A stretch of DNA of 64,000 nt from Parafrankia discariae (GTDB lineage Bacteria; Actinomycetota; Actinomycetes; Frankiales; Frankiaceae): assembly GCF_000373365.1 (NCBI RefSeq), contig NZ_KB891115.1, positions 81,292-145,291 of the forward strand, read 5' to 3'. Below are positions 18,022-27,425 of this stretch, piece after piece. Under the pieces are notes generated by a model that was not told where the DNA came from, did not search any database, and saw nothing but the letters and a program-made list of their open reading frames with translations. The stretch's first letter is position 1. Each line of letters opens with the position of its first letter. The translations under genes were made by a program, and so were the position numbers.

Positions 18022-19272
18022 ATGATGACCACGACGGCGCCCACCCGGACGGCGAACGCGGCCCTGGCCCGGTGGGGGTTCTCCGAATGGACCGCGCGGA
18101 CCCGACGGACCGGCGAGTTCATCGACACCCCTGAGCTGGACGGGGTCAACGACGCGGTCATCAGCGTCGACGGCCGCCCTATGGTCAACTTCTCCGGCAT
18201 CGGCATCCTGGGCTGGCAGCACGACCCGGAGGTCCGCGAGGTCTTTGCCGCCGCGGCGGCCGAGTACGGCCTGGTCGTCGGCGGTTCGCGGCTGGTCCAG
18301 GGCCTCTCCCGGCCGCACCTGGAACTCGAGAAGCTCGTGGCCGAGATCACCGGCCAGGAGAAGGCGCTCACCTTCGCCACCGGCCTGCTGGCGAACCTCG
18401 GTTTCGTCCACGCGATGAAGGCCCGGTTCTCGTTCGCCGGCGAACCCGGGGTGAACAACGCCGACATGGTCCTGGTGCTCGACTGGGACAGCCACTGGAG
18501 CATGTGGAAGGCCGCCGACGGGTTCAAGTACGGGCGCAACCTGTTCGCCTTCCAGCACAACGACGTCGCGGAGCTGCGGACGCTGCTGGCCGAGCTGGGC
18601 GACCGGCGGGTCGTGGTCGGTTTCGAGACGGTCTACTCGTCCGACGGCTCGATCGCCCCGGTGGGTGAGATCCTTGATGCCTGCGAGGAGTTCGGGGCGG
18701 TCAGTTTCGTCGACGACGCCAACGGGTTCATGGCGTACGGCAACGGTGGCCACCGGTTCGCGGCGGAATACGAGGCGCTGCGCCGCGCCACCTTCCGGAT
18801 GGTGTCGTTCGGAAAGGCCGTCGGTCTGTCCGGCGGCGCCATCGTCGGGCCGGCGGACGCCATCGACGCGTTCCGTTTCCTGTCAGGCACGTCGATTTTC
18901 ACGACGAACATCCAGCCACCAACCGCGCAGGCCATCAGGCACGTGCTCGAGCGGATGCGGCGCGACCCGTCGGTGATGGAGCGCTATCTCGACCGGATTG
19001 ACCGGCTGCGGGAACGTCTGATCGCGATCGGTTGCTCCATTAATTCCACGCCAACCTTCGTCACCTCGATCGCCGTCGGTTCCAACGAGACCGCCGTGCG
19101 GGTGCGGCGGGACTTTTTCGAGCGCGGCTACCTGGTGCCGATTTTCGTCTATCCGGCGGTCCGGAAAAACGAGGCGGTGATCCGCCTGCTCGTGAACGAC
19201 CGGCTGTCCGACGAGCAGCTCGACGGTTTCGTCGACACGCTGGCCGAGCTCCGGACGATCCACGGCTTCTGA
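18022..19272 (+). CDS. Alpha-oxoamine synthase (PLP; serine palmitoyltransferase/AONS type)
   Basis: About 416 residues. It shows the fold-type I markers of 2-amino-3-ketobutyrate ligase / 8-amino-7-oxononanoate synthase / serine palmitoyltransferase: NFSGIGILGWQHDP, GGSRLVQGLSRPHLELE, FVDDANGF, and VSFGKAVGLSGG with the PLP-binding lysine (residue 265). These enzymes condense an amino acid with an acyl-CoA. The two ATGs at 18022/18025 follow GGAGG; spacing favours the second. It starts 25 bases after the sulfotransferase stop and is followed by a SDR, as in sphingoid or sulfonolipid pathways. Substrates are not deducible; biotin synthesis is unlikely because no bio genes are near. Confidence 0.85.
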   Translation: MMTTTAPTRTANAALARWGFSEWTARTRRTGEFIDTPELDGVNDAVISVDGRPMVNFSGIGILGWQHDPEVREVFAAAAAEYGLVVGGSRLVQGLSRPHLELEKLVAEITGQEKALTFATGLLANLGFVHAMKARFSFAGEPGVNNADMVLVLDWDSHWSMWKAADGFKYGRNLFAFQHNDVAELRTLLAELGDRRVVVGFETVYSSDGSIAPVGEILDACEEFGAVSFVDDANGFMAYGNGGHRFAAEYEALRRATFRMVSFGKAVGLSGGAIVGPADAIDAFRFLSGTSIFTTNIQPPTAQAIRHVLERMRRDPSVMERYLDRIDRLRERLIAIGCSINSTPTFVTSIAVGSNETAVRVRRDFFERGYLVPIFVYPAVRKNEAVIRLLVNDRLSDEQLDGFVDTLAELRTIHGF

Positions 19273-19319
19273 CACCGCCCAGCCCGCCGCGGGCCGGGCC
19301 GGGTCGAGCGAGGGGCACC

Positions 19320-20243
19320 ATGAATTCCCAGTCACCAGATCCCGCGTCACCGTCCGCGGCGGTCGCCCGGCCGCTCGCCCCGTCGGTCGCCCGGCCGCTC
19401 GCCCGGCCAGCACCTCGGCCAGTCGCCCTGGTCACCGGGTGTTCGAGCGGCATCGGCCTGCGCAGCGTCCCGGCGCTGGTCCGGCGGGGGTTCCACGTCG
19501 TCGCCACCCTGCGCGACCTGGACCGCCGCGGGGCACTCGACAAGGTCGCCGACGAGCACGTCACGGTGCTCCGGGTGGACGTCACCGACCAGCGGACGAT
19601 CGACGAGACCGTCGCCGCCGTCCTGGCCGCGACCGGCCGTATCGACGTACTGGTCAACAACGCGGGGACGGCGCCGCCGAACTTCGTCGAGGAGGCACCG
19701 CTGGCGCAGTGGCGATCGGTGTTCGAGACCAACCTGTTCGGCCAGGTCGCGATGACCAACGCCGTCCTGCCCGCGATGCGGGCACGGGGCCGGGGCCGGG
19801 TGGTGATGGTCTCCAGCGTGGGCGGGCGGGCTCCGACTCCCATGCTCGGCGTCTACTGCGCCTCGAAGTTCGCCCTCGAGGGGTACGCCGAGACCCTGCG
19901 GCTGGAACTGCGGCACTCGGGCATCGACGTGGTGCTGGTCGAACCGGGCTCCTACCGGACGGCGATCTACGACACGCCGCTGCTGGACGCCCCCGTCCCG
20001 GTCGAGTCGCCCTACGCGGACGACTTCGTCCGGCTGCGCGCCTTCTACGGCGAGTACATCGCCCACCACCTGCGCGACCCCGACGAGGTCGCGGAACTGG
20101 TCGCGACCCTGGCCGCCCGGCCGCGCCGGCGCCTGCGCCATCCGGTCGGCACCGACGCCTGGATCAAGCTCGCACTGCACGCCCTGCTCCCCTGGCCGGC
20201 CTACGAGCGGCTGACCCGGCGGCTGATCGGCCTGCGGCCGTAG
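19320..20243 (+). CDS. Short-chain dehydrogenase/reductase (3-ketoreductase type)
   Basis: 307 residues. After a Pro/Arg-rich N-terminal stretch containing a RPLAPSVARPLARP internal repeat (about 17-30) comes the NAD(P) motif TGCSSGIG (39-46), LVNNAGTAPP, the catalytic serine in MVSSVGG and the YCASK pair (Tyr about 177, Lys about 181). The C-terminal LALHALLPWPAYERLTRRLIGL is hydrophobic, reminiscent of ketosphinganine reductases. In this operon it would reduce the ketone of the oxoamine synthase product. ATG 19320 is preceded by GAGCGAGGGGCACC. Convergent with Wadjet jetD, only 11 bp apart. Confidence 0.85.
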   Translation: MNSQSPDPASPSAAVARPLAPSVARPLARPAPRPVALVTGCSSGIGLRSVPALVRRGFHVVATLRDLDRRGALDKVADEHVTVLRVDVTDQRTIDETVAAVLAATGRIDVLVNNAGTAPPNFVEEAPLAQWRSVFETNLFGQVAMTNAVLPAMRARGRGRVVMVSSVGGRAPTPMLGVYCASKFALEGYAETLRLELRHSGIDVVLVEPGSYRTAIYDTPLLDAPVPVESPYADDFVRLRAFYGEYIAHHLRDPDEVAELVATLAARPRRRLRHPVGTDAWIKLALHALLPWPAYERLTRRLIGLRP

Positions 20244-20254
20244 ACGCCGCCGAG

Positions 20255-21682
20255 TCAGCCGGGCCATCCGGCCAAGCCCGCCTTTTCCGCCAGTTCAGCC
20301 AGTCCCGCCAGATCCGCCAGTCCCGCCAGATCCGCCAGCAGGATCGGCACGAGGCGCTCCTCGTAGATCGCGATGTTGTGCGCGCGGACGGCCTGGGCCA
20401 GACCGGCGTCCCAGGGCGCTTCACTGACCTGCCCGGGCCGCGCTGTCCGTCCGTCCTCGATGCCGGGCCCGGACGTAGCCGCGCCCGGGAGCGCGGCGAC
20501 GTAGTCGGCGGTGCTCATGCGCCACGGCACGGCGCCGGAGCGGGCCATGACGTGGGCGGCGATGCGCAGCCCGTCGCCATCGAAGTCGCCGTGGTAGCGC
20601 AGGCGCAGACCTGCCTGCGTGAGCTGGTGCAGGAGCAGAACGGCGGCGCTGGACGGCCAGCCCGAGGTACACACCAGCGGTGGGCAGCGCGCGCCGAAGC
20701 GCCCGATCGCCATCGCGATGACCGACGGGTTCTCCACGACCCCCACCGTCACCGCACCCCCACGCTCCTCGCCGGTGCCGGTGCCGGCGTCACCGTTGGC
20801 CCCGCGGCCCCGGCCGGCCCCGGCCTCCCCGCCCGCTCGGGCCGTTCCCGCTCCCGCCATCCGCAGGCCGGGGCAGGCCCGGAGCTGGGCCAGGGTGACG
20901 ATGCTGGCCTGGCCCACGTCAGCCCACAGCCGCAGCGCGCGGCTCAGCGCGTCGTCGCCGGTGGGGCGCAGACCCGCGACGAGCGCCTGGGCGGAAAGTG
21001 CGTCGCGGGCGACCCCGGCGCGTTCCCACAGCATGCGGCGTTCCCCCGCGCCGGTCGGCGCGGGCACACCGTACCGGGCGGCGAGACCGCGCAGGACCAG
21101 GGTCGACAGCCGTGTCCCGTCGTCGAGCGCGTGGGTGCGGCCGAGCAGCGCGTCGGCGAGGGCAGGCAGCGGACGTCCGTCCGCCGGGCAGGCGGCGAGG
21201 ACGCGGAGCGCGGCGTCGAGCAGGGCGCGGGTGTCGTCCACCGAACCGCCGACGAGCCCGGCCCGCCGCGCGTCGGCGGCCCAGGGGCGCAGCGCCGGCT
21301 CGGCGACGACGACGGGGTGCGCGGTCAGCCAGTCCCACAGCTCGCTCCGGGCGTGCGCGGCGGCGGCGCGGGAGCCGGCCCGGTCACCGATCGGGCCCAG
21401 CAGTGCCTCGGCGACGGCGCGGGTGTCGACGCCGAAGGTGGCGGCCAGCAGGGCGTCGAGGCGGTCCAGACGGATGGTGGTGTGCGGGCCGGGCAGCCGG
21501 TCCAGGCCGAACAGGTCGGCGAGCGCGGACTGCTGGTCCTCGTCGAGGGGCCCGACCCGCACCGAGGTGACCGGACGTCCGGTCGAAAGGCGGTCGTGCA
21601 CTGCACCCCACAGCGGTGCGAGCGCCGGGCCACCGAGGGCGTCGATGATCGCGGCACGTCCCGGCGGCTGTGCCGACGTCAC
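20255..21682 (-). CDS. jetD: Wadjet protein JetD (TIGR02679-type, Toprim-like)
   Basis: 475 residues, the usual size. The C-terminal half has RYHGDFDGDGLRIAAHVM, the Toprim-like DxDG metal site (DUF2399), preceded by CTSGWPSSAAVLLLHQL. The N-terminal part is the DUF3323-like arm. JetD is the nuclease subunit of Wadjet: it cleaves circular plasmid DNA after the SMC-like JetABC complex has extruded it. The last 30 residues are a Leu/Ala repeat (LADLAGLADLAGLAELAEKA) from a DNA repeat at about 20283-20345. GTG 21682 overlaps the jetC stop as GTGA. A Gly/Ala/Glu-rich stretch (about residues 290-320) is likely a loop. Confidence 0.88.
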   Translation of the reverse strand: MTSAQPPGRAAIIDALGGPALAPLWGAVHDRLSTGRPVTSVRVGPLDEDQQSALADLFGLDRLPGPHTTIRLDRLDALLAATFGVDTRAVAEALLGPIGDRAGSRAAAAHARSELWDWLTAHPVVVAEPALRPWAADARRAGLVGGSVDDTRALLDAALRVLAACPADGRPLPALADALLGRTHALDDGTRLSTLVLRGLAARYGVPAPTGAGERRMLWERAGVARDALSAQALVAGLRPTGDDALSRALRLWADVGQASIVTLAQLRACPGLRMAGAGTARAGGEAGAGRGRGANGDAGTGTGEERGGAVTVGVVENPSVIAMAIGRFGARCPPLVCTSGWPSSAAVLLLHQLTQAGLRLRYHGDFDGDGLRIAAHVMARSGAVPWRMSTADYVAALPGAATSGPGIEDGRTARPGQVSEAPWDAGLAQAVRAHNIAIYEERLVPILLADLAGLADLAGLAELAEKAGLAGWPG

Positions 21683-24600
21683 AGGGCCCGGCCGTCGGCA
21701 TCGGTGAGCCGCTGACCATTCCAGGTGAAGCGGGCGGTGGTGACCGCGTCGTCAGTGCCGTCCCCGGTGATGAGCGTGTGGATCGCGATCCCGTCGAGCT
21801 CGCGGTACGTGCACCACTCGTGATCCGAAGTGATCATCAAGTCGAGGTCGAGGGAGGCGAGCAGCTCGAAGACCTGGCCGCGGTTCGTGCTGTCGACACC
21901 GACGAAGACCTCGTCGAGAAGGATCAGGCGGGGTGCGGTCGGTGCGGACTGGTAGTGCGCGGCGAGGGCCGCGAACAGCGGCAGATGCAGCGCGATGGCC
22001 TTCTCCCCGCCGGACAGCGCGCCGTGCAGCTTCTTGGTCAGCGGCTGCCAGCCCTGCTCGGTCCCCCGGTCGATGCGGACGATGAACTGGTGCCACGCCG
22101 TGTAGTCGAAGACCTGCAGCAGCAGCTCCTCCCATCCCGTGGTGTCGTCCTTGTCGCGGGCATCGTCGAGGCGCCCGCGCAGGAAGGTGTGCAGGGCGTC
22201 GCGGTCGGCGGCACCGAGCTGGGTCGGGTCACGCAGGAGCAGGTCACGGGCCTGGCGGGTCGCGGCGGGCAGCGCCGGGTCGACCCGCCACAGGATCTGA
22301 ACGGCGATCTTCGACGCGGTGCGCACCTTCTCCAGGCGGCTGTTCATGTCGGCGACGAGCGCGTTCGCCTGGCGGATCCGGTCAGCGAGGTGCCGGCGGG
22401 TGTTGCCGGTCAGGGTGCGGTCGAACAGGTCGCGCTCACCCTCGGTGATCTCGGTGCGGGCACGGTCGCGTTCGTCGCGGATGCCGTCGTGCAGATGGGC
22501 GACGCCGACCCGGATGCCGTCGACCGCCGCGGTGAGGATCTGGATGTCCTCGTCGGGATCGACGACGAGCTCGGCCCGATCGGCGAGGATCTGCCGGCAC
22601 TGGTGCAAGGCGTCGGTCAGCCGGGTCTCGGCATCCTTGATGTTGCGCACGGTGTGCGGGACGGACCCGAGCGTGGCCGCGACGGAACGCGCCTGGTCGA
22701 GGGTCGCGCGCACCCCGTCGGCCGGGGACAGCCGCAGGTCCAGCCGCGCGTCGGCGGCCAGGGTGCTGATGCCGAGCCGCCGGAATCCGCCGGCCTGGGC
22801 GTCTCGGCTTTCGACGGCTTCGCGCCGCCGCTCCTGGTCGACGACGCGCTGGGTGTTGAGCTCGCCGACGCGGGCGTCGAGTGTGCGCAGCGACCCACGC
22901 ATCGTCATCCGTGCCGTCGCCAGCTCCCCCATCCGGTTGCGCAGGCCGGTGATCTCGTCGAGGACCTGGCGGTACCCGGGACCGATCGCCGCCTCGACGC
23001 CGGCGAGCTTGGCGGCGACCCGCTCGGCCTCACCGTCCCGTTCCGCGGACGACTCCGCGAGCGTCTGCGCGGCCTCCCGGGAGGTGGCCGCCACCTCGGC
23101 GGCGGCGACCGCGGCCGCGCCGGTCGCGACGGCATGCTGGTGACGGTCGAACCAGTCGTCGGCGAGCCGGCGGAAGATGTCGACGGCCTCCTCGACGGTG
23201 TCGAGGGCGGCCCGTTCGGTCGGCAGCCCGTGCTCGGCGCCCACGGCGGTCAGGGCCCGGGTCGCGACGCTGACGGCCGCAGCCGCCTCCCGCAGCCCTT
23301 CGACGGACCGGCTGACCAGGTCGGCACGCGCGCCGAGGTTCGCCTCCGCGGTGTCGAGGGCGGCACGGGCGTCGTGGACGGCCTGATGCGCGGGCTGGGC
23401 CCGACGGTCGGCCGCGATCCGTTCCCGCCGTGCGCGCAGCTCGCCGCGCTCCCGGTCCAGGCCGGCGAGGATGTCGTCCAGCGTGCTGATCAGTGCGGTC
23501 AGCTCGGCGAGGCGGCGGCGCCGGGCCCGGTCGCGGGCGAGCGCGCCGATGTGGGCGGGTTCGGTTTTCGACCAGCTGCCGCGCAGCGCGGCCAGCCGCC
23601 AGGTGCCGTCGGCACCGACCGCGATCGGATGCCCACCGGCGACACCGGCGACACCGGAGAGGCCGGACGCGCCGGACGCACCGGGGAGGTCGGACACACC
23701 GGCGGGGCCGGGCGCGGCCACCTCGGGCACAGTTCCCTCGGACGCACTTCCCATGGCCGCAGCCGCCTCGGGCGTTCCGGCGGCGAAGGCGATTGTGGCG
23801 ATCAGGCGCCGTACCCGGTCGGCGGGCACGGCGGCGTCCGGCTCGGGTTCGAGTACCGTACTCAGGCCACCTCCCGGGGCCGACGGGAGAAGATCGACAT
23901 CGAGATCGGTGTCATGCCCGGCGACGACCAGCCGGCCCGTCGGGAACACCCAGGAGTCGAGCAGGCCGGAAGCCTCCAGCGCCGCCTCGACGCCTGCCTG
24001 CGTGGCAGGGTCGACGCCGTCCCGGAAGGACACCAGCCGCCACAACGGGGCGCCGGGACGTCCGGTGCGGTCGGCGGTGCGGGTCGGCGGGGCGGCCGGC
24101 GGCAGCTCGGTGGCAGTCGCGAGATCGTCCCGTTCGGCGGTGTGCCCGGCGTGTTCGGTGGCCCGCTCGGCCTGGTCCCGGGTCAGCTCGGCGGTCCGGG
24201 CCGCGATCGCCTCCAGCAGCGGGCCGGCGGTCGCTTCGACGAGCCGCAGCACGTCGGGTTCGCTCTCCACCGCGGCGAGCAGCGCGGCCGGGTCGTCGAA
24301 GCGCAGCTCAGTACAGCCGGCGGCCCACCGGGCCAGTGCCTCGCCGAGCGCCGTCACCTCGTCGGCGTACGCCGCGGCCGCGGCGTCGCGGTCCGCCGTG
24401 GCGGCGGCCAGTGCCTCGCGGGCGTGTTCGAGGCGCCGCTCGGCACCGGTCCGCGCGATGACCGCCGACTCGCGGTCGCCCAGCGCGCGGCGCACGGCGC
24501 GAAGCTGCCGGACCCGGGCGTCGACCGCCGCACGGACCAGGACCCGCGGCCGCACCGCGTCGGCCCGCTCCATGCGAGCCCGCTCCATGCCGGCCTGCCC

Positions 24601-26073
24601 CGCCCCGGCGCCGACCGGCCCGGGCCGCGCCACCCCGGCCGCCTGATCGGCCACGATGGCGGCGATGGAGTCGTAGGTGATGGCCAGGCCGGCCCGGTCG
24701 GCGGCACCGCGGGCGTGGTCGCGCGCCGCCGCGCTCTCGGCCGCGGCCCGCGCGGCGGCCGCCTGGCTCCTCCCGGCGGTCTCCTGATCGGTATCCGCTC
24801 GGGTCCGCGCCTGTCGGGCCTGCCGGCGGGCGTCCTCGGCGCGCCCGGCCGCGTCCCGGGCGTCCCGGCGCAGCTCGTCGAGCTGGCCGCCGGCCCGGTA
24901 GGCCTCGCTGAGTATCAGGCCCTCGATGCGCGCCTCGAGCCGCTCCCGCTCGCTTTCGGCGGCGGTGACGCGCTCGTCGAGCGCGTCACGTTCCGCCACG
25001 ACGCGTTCGTACTCCGCCTGGCTCTCCCGAGCCGTGCGGGTGATGTCGTCCAAAGTGCTGGTGGCGGAGATGAGCCCACCGGCGGCCGCCCGCAGCACCC
25101 GGCCCGCGTAGGCACGCTGGCGGTCGGCGAGCAGCCGGGCAGCCTCCACCTCCTCGTCGAGGCGGCGGATGTTCTCCCGCTGGCGGTCCAGGCGTTCGAA
25201 CCCCTCGGCGAGCTCGGCGATCTCGGCGGTGCCCAGCGGCGGCAGGGCCCGGGAGAGCAGCGTCGACAGCAGGGACGGGTCGAGCCGCTCCGACAGCTTG
25301 GGGGTGCGCAGCTGCAGCATGGCGGTGATCAGAGCGCTGTAGCGCTGCTCGTTCAGCCCACCGAACAGCGCGGCGCGGACGACCGCCCGGTAGTCCGCCG
25401 CGCTGTCGTACACCTGGCCGGTGTCCCCGAGGTCGGCCGCGAGCCGCTTGCGAGTCAGTGGGGCGTTCGCCTCGTCGACCACGCTCAGCCCACCGGGCTG
25501 GCCGATCCGCCGGCTGGTCGTGAAGTAGTCCGCCGACACCGTGGTCGTGTGCTGGGATGCCTGGAGCCGTGCACCGCAGGTGAACCAGCGCCCACCGTCG
25601 CCGTCGGACGCCTCGCCCGAGCCGGCGGACGCGGCGGCGCGCACGCCCTTCCCGGCGTCCGCGGCCGCGCCGACGTCTATGTCGGCGTGGGCGTCGGTGT
25701 CAGTGCCGGTGCCGGTGTCGGTGTCGGTGTCGGTGTCGAAGCGGAACTCGATCCAGACGTAGCCGACGCGGGTCCGGCCGCTGGCGCCGTCTCCCATCAG
25801 GTTCCAGTGCATGGTGCGTTCCGAACCACCGAACGTCGACAGCCTCCGGGCCTGCAGGTTGGCGTCCAGCAGGTAGGGCAGCAGCAGTTCGAGCGCCTTG
25901 GACTTGCCCGTCCCGTTGCGTCCGCGCAGCAGCAGCCGGCCACGGTGGAAGCCGAAGGTCTCGTCGTAGTACCGCCAGACGTTGACGATCCCGGCGCGGT
26001 GCGGCCGCCAGCGTGCGGCTCGGTCGGCCGGCGTGAGCTGGACCGGGCGGAGGGGTGGGTGAATCACTTCCAC
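21679..26073 (-). CDS. jetC: Wadjet protein JetC, SMC-like ATPase (TIGR02680-type)
   Basis: About 1464 residues. Walker A GRNGTGKSKA lies near residue 56-65, long coiled coils fill the middle, and the C-terminal head has LSGGEKAIALHLP (ABC signature) and LILLDEVFVGVD (Walker B). It powers DNA extrusion in Wadjet. The start is GTG 26073 with TAGGAGGACG just before it, within the end of jetB; the frame is open to 26646 but that part is antisense-like shadow of jetB. After the first beta strands there is an Asp/Thr repeat insertion (about residues 113-135) encoded by GGTGTC hexamers. Type II architecture is inferred from the four TIGR families. Confidence 0.9.
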   Translation of the reverse strand: MEVIHPPLRPVQLTPADRAARWRPHRAGIVNVWRYYDETFGFHRGRLLLRGRNGTGKSKALELLLPYLLDANLQARRLSTFGGSERTMHWNLMGDGASGRTRVGYVWIEFRFDTDTDTDTGTGTDTDAHADIDVGAAADAGKGVRAAASAGSGEASDGDGGRWFTCGARLQASQHTTTVSADYFTTSRRIGQPGGLSVVDEANAPLTRKRLAADLGDTGQVYDSAADYRAVVRAALFGGLNEQRYSALITAMLQLRTPKLSERLDPSLLSTLLSRALPPLGTAEIAELAEGFERLDRQRENIRRLDEEVEAARLLADRQRAYAGRVLRAAAGGLISATSTLDDITRTARESQAEYERVVAERDALDERVTAAESERERLEARIEGLILSEAYRAGGQLDELRRDARDAAGRAEDARRQARQARTRADTDQETAGRSQAAAARAAAESAAARDHARGAADRAGLAITYDSIAAIVADQAAGVARPGPVGAGAGQAGMERARMERADAVRPRVLVRAAVDARVRQLRAVRRALGDRESAVIARTGAERRLEHAREALAAATADRDAAAAAYADEVTALGEALARWAAGCTELRFDDPAALLAAVESEPDVLRLVEATAGPLLEAIAARTAELTRDQAERATEHAGHTAERDDLATATELPPAAPPTRTADRTGRPGAPLWRLVSFRDGVDPATQAGVEAALEASGLLDSWVFPTGRLVVAGHDTDLDVDLLPSAPGGGLSTVLEPEPDAAVPADRVRRLIATIAFAAGTPEAAAAMGSASEGTVPEVAAPGPAGVSDLPGASGASGLSGVAGVAGGHPIAVGADGTWRLAALRGSWSKTEPAHIGALARDRARRRRLAELTALISTLDDILAGLDRERGELRARRERIAADRRAQPAHQAVHDARAALDTAEANLGARADLVSRSVEGLREAAAAVSVATRALTAVGAEHGLPTERAALDTVEEAVDIFRRLADDWFDRHQHAVATGAAAVAAAEVAATSREAAQTLAESSAERDGEAERVAAKLAGVEAAIGPGYRQVLDEITGLRNRMGELATARMTMRGSLRTLDARVGELNTQRVVDQERRREAVESRDAQAGGFRRLGISTLAADARLDLRLSPADGVRATLDQARSVAATLGSVPHTVRNIKDAETRLTDALHQCRQILADRAELVVDPDEDIQILTAAVDGIRVGVAHLHDGIRDERDRARTEITEGERDLFDRTLTGNTRRHLADRIRQANALVADMNSRLEKVRTASKIAVQILWRVDPALPAATRQARDLLLRDPTQLGAADRDALHTFLRGRLDDARDKDDTTGWEELLLQVFDYTAWHQFIVRIDRGTEQGWQPLTKKLHGALSGGEKAIALHLPLFAALAAHYQSAPTAPRLILLDEVFVGVDSTNRGQVFELLASLDLDLMITSDHEWCTYRELDGIAIHTLITGDGTDDAVTTARFTWNGQRLTDADGRAL

Positions 26074-26084
26074 GATTCGTCCTC

Positions 26085-27425
26085 CTAGCCCGCCCCGTCG
26101 CCCGCCGGGCGGGGCGGCAGATTCTCCAGCCGCGAACGGTCCTCGTGATGGACGCGGTAGCGCTCCGCCGCGGGCAGCGCCCGTACCAGGGCCGACCCCG
26201 CGGGGTGGCCCGCGTCCACCGCGGCGAGGCCGAACATGCGCAGTTCGGCGAGCGCGTCCCCGGCGAGCCGCCGGGCACCGTCGTCCGAGCGATACGTCCT
26301 GCCCCAGGACGGCAGCCGGTCGAGCAGTCGTCCCGCCGCGACCGTGAGCTGTTCGGCGGTGAGACCGGCCGGCGCGGCACGCAGCGCGTCGAGCAGTGTC
26401 AGCGCGGCTATCTTGGCGGTGCTTGTGTCGTCGGGGAACCGGCTGTCGGTCGCGAGGCCGTCCGGGTCGACGAGCAGGTAGCCCTCCGCTCGTTCCTCCA
26501 GCTCGAACCCGGCCAGCTCGGCGGCCCGCCGGACCTGCGCCCGGCCGGTCGTGGTGGCGAGGTACGCCAGCTGTGCCTCCGTGAGCTCCGCGCGGTACAC
26601 GACCGGGTCGTCGACCAGGCGCCGGATCACGGAGTGACGCAGCCACAGGTTCCGGCGGGCGTCGGAGACCGTCGGCGCCGCGGACGCCGCGTCCCCGTAA
26701 CGCGGCTCGACGAGCATCCCGGCGATGAACCGGTCGACATCAATGCCGTCCTCCGTCTCCTTGCCCGCCTCCGTCCCCGTCCCCGCCCCGGCCGGGGCGG
26801 TGGCCTCCGTCCCGGCCGGGGCCACCCGTGACGGCGCGGTCGGTGCGGCGAGCAGGCCCACCAGGCGGGTGGTGTCAACCCGGTACAGCACCTTCGCGTC
26901 CTCGGACTGCACGTAGGCGTCGGTGACACCGTCCACCGCGCTCACCATGCCGAGCTGCTCCAGGTGCTTCAGGGCGTCGACGTACGCCATCCGCTCCGCC
27001 CGGACCGCCGGGTCGAACGGCGGCAGCGCCGCGTCCGCCGCGCAGGCCGCAGAGACCCGGTCGGCCAGCAGCCCGATCGTCGTGACAGGCCCGCCCATCA
27101 GCTCCGCGGCGACGACGCAGAAGAGCACGTACCGGCGACGGTCGAACGGCGCCCGCGTCGACCGGGCCCGCCGCGCCGGGCGGGACGGATCCGGCTCCGA
27201 ACGGATCTTCACGAGCCGCGCGTAGCCGGCCCGCGGTTCGACCAGGACCTGCCAGCCGCAGTAGTAGTCGAACCAGTCGCGGATCGGCCCGCGCCGGCGC
27301 CGCACGACCGCGAACCCCTCCGGGCTGCCGGTGGACGTCAGCAGCGGACTGCCGAGCAGCAGCCGGATTCCGCGCGCGACGTCCTCCCTCTCGTCCCGGA
27401 CGTGCTGGTTCGCCGACGAGCTCAT
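26085..27425 (-). CDS. jetB: Wadjet protein JetB (TIGR02678-type, kleisin partner)
   Basis: 446 residues: REDVARGIRLLLGSPLL, the GPIRDWFDYYCGWQVLVEP block, YVLFCVVAAELMGGPVTTIGLLAD and LWLRHSVIRRLVDDPVVY match DUF2398. It is thought to be a winged-helix KITE-like partner of the JetA kleisin. ATG 27425 overlaps the jetA stop (ATGA). A loop near residue 205-230 is Ala/Thr/Gly-rich with repeated TEA..PAGAGTGTEAG. The stop is at 26087-26085, and jetC starts twelve bases before that, so both genes overlap slightly. Confidence 0.88.
   Translation of the reverse strand: MSSSANQHVRDEREDVARGIRLLLGSPLLTSTGSPEGFAVVRRRRGPIRDWFDYYCGWQVLVEPRAGYARLVKIRSEPDPSRPARRARSTRAPFDRRRYVLFCVVAAELMGGPVTTIGLLADRVSAACAADAALPPFDPAVRAERMAYVDALKHLEQLGMVSAVDGVTDAYVQSEDAKVLYRVDTTRLVGLLAAPTAPSRVAPAGTEATAPAGAGTGTEAGKETEDGIDVDRFIAGMLVEPRYGDAASAAPTVSDARRNLWLRHSVIRRLVDDPVVYRAELTEAQLAYLATTTGRAQVRRAAELAGFELEERAEGYLLVDPDGLATDSRFPDDTSTAKIAALTLLDALRAAPAGLTAEQLTVAAGRLLDRLPSWGRTYRSDDGARRLAGDALAELRMFGLAAVDAGHPAGSALVRALPAAERYRVHHEDRSRLENLPPRPAGDGAG

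Noticed and set aside
20439..26088. Long open frames on the plus strand opposite the Wadjet genes
   Set aside because: No domain can be read in them, whereas all four jet genes are complete and coupled on the minus strand.
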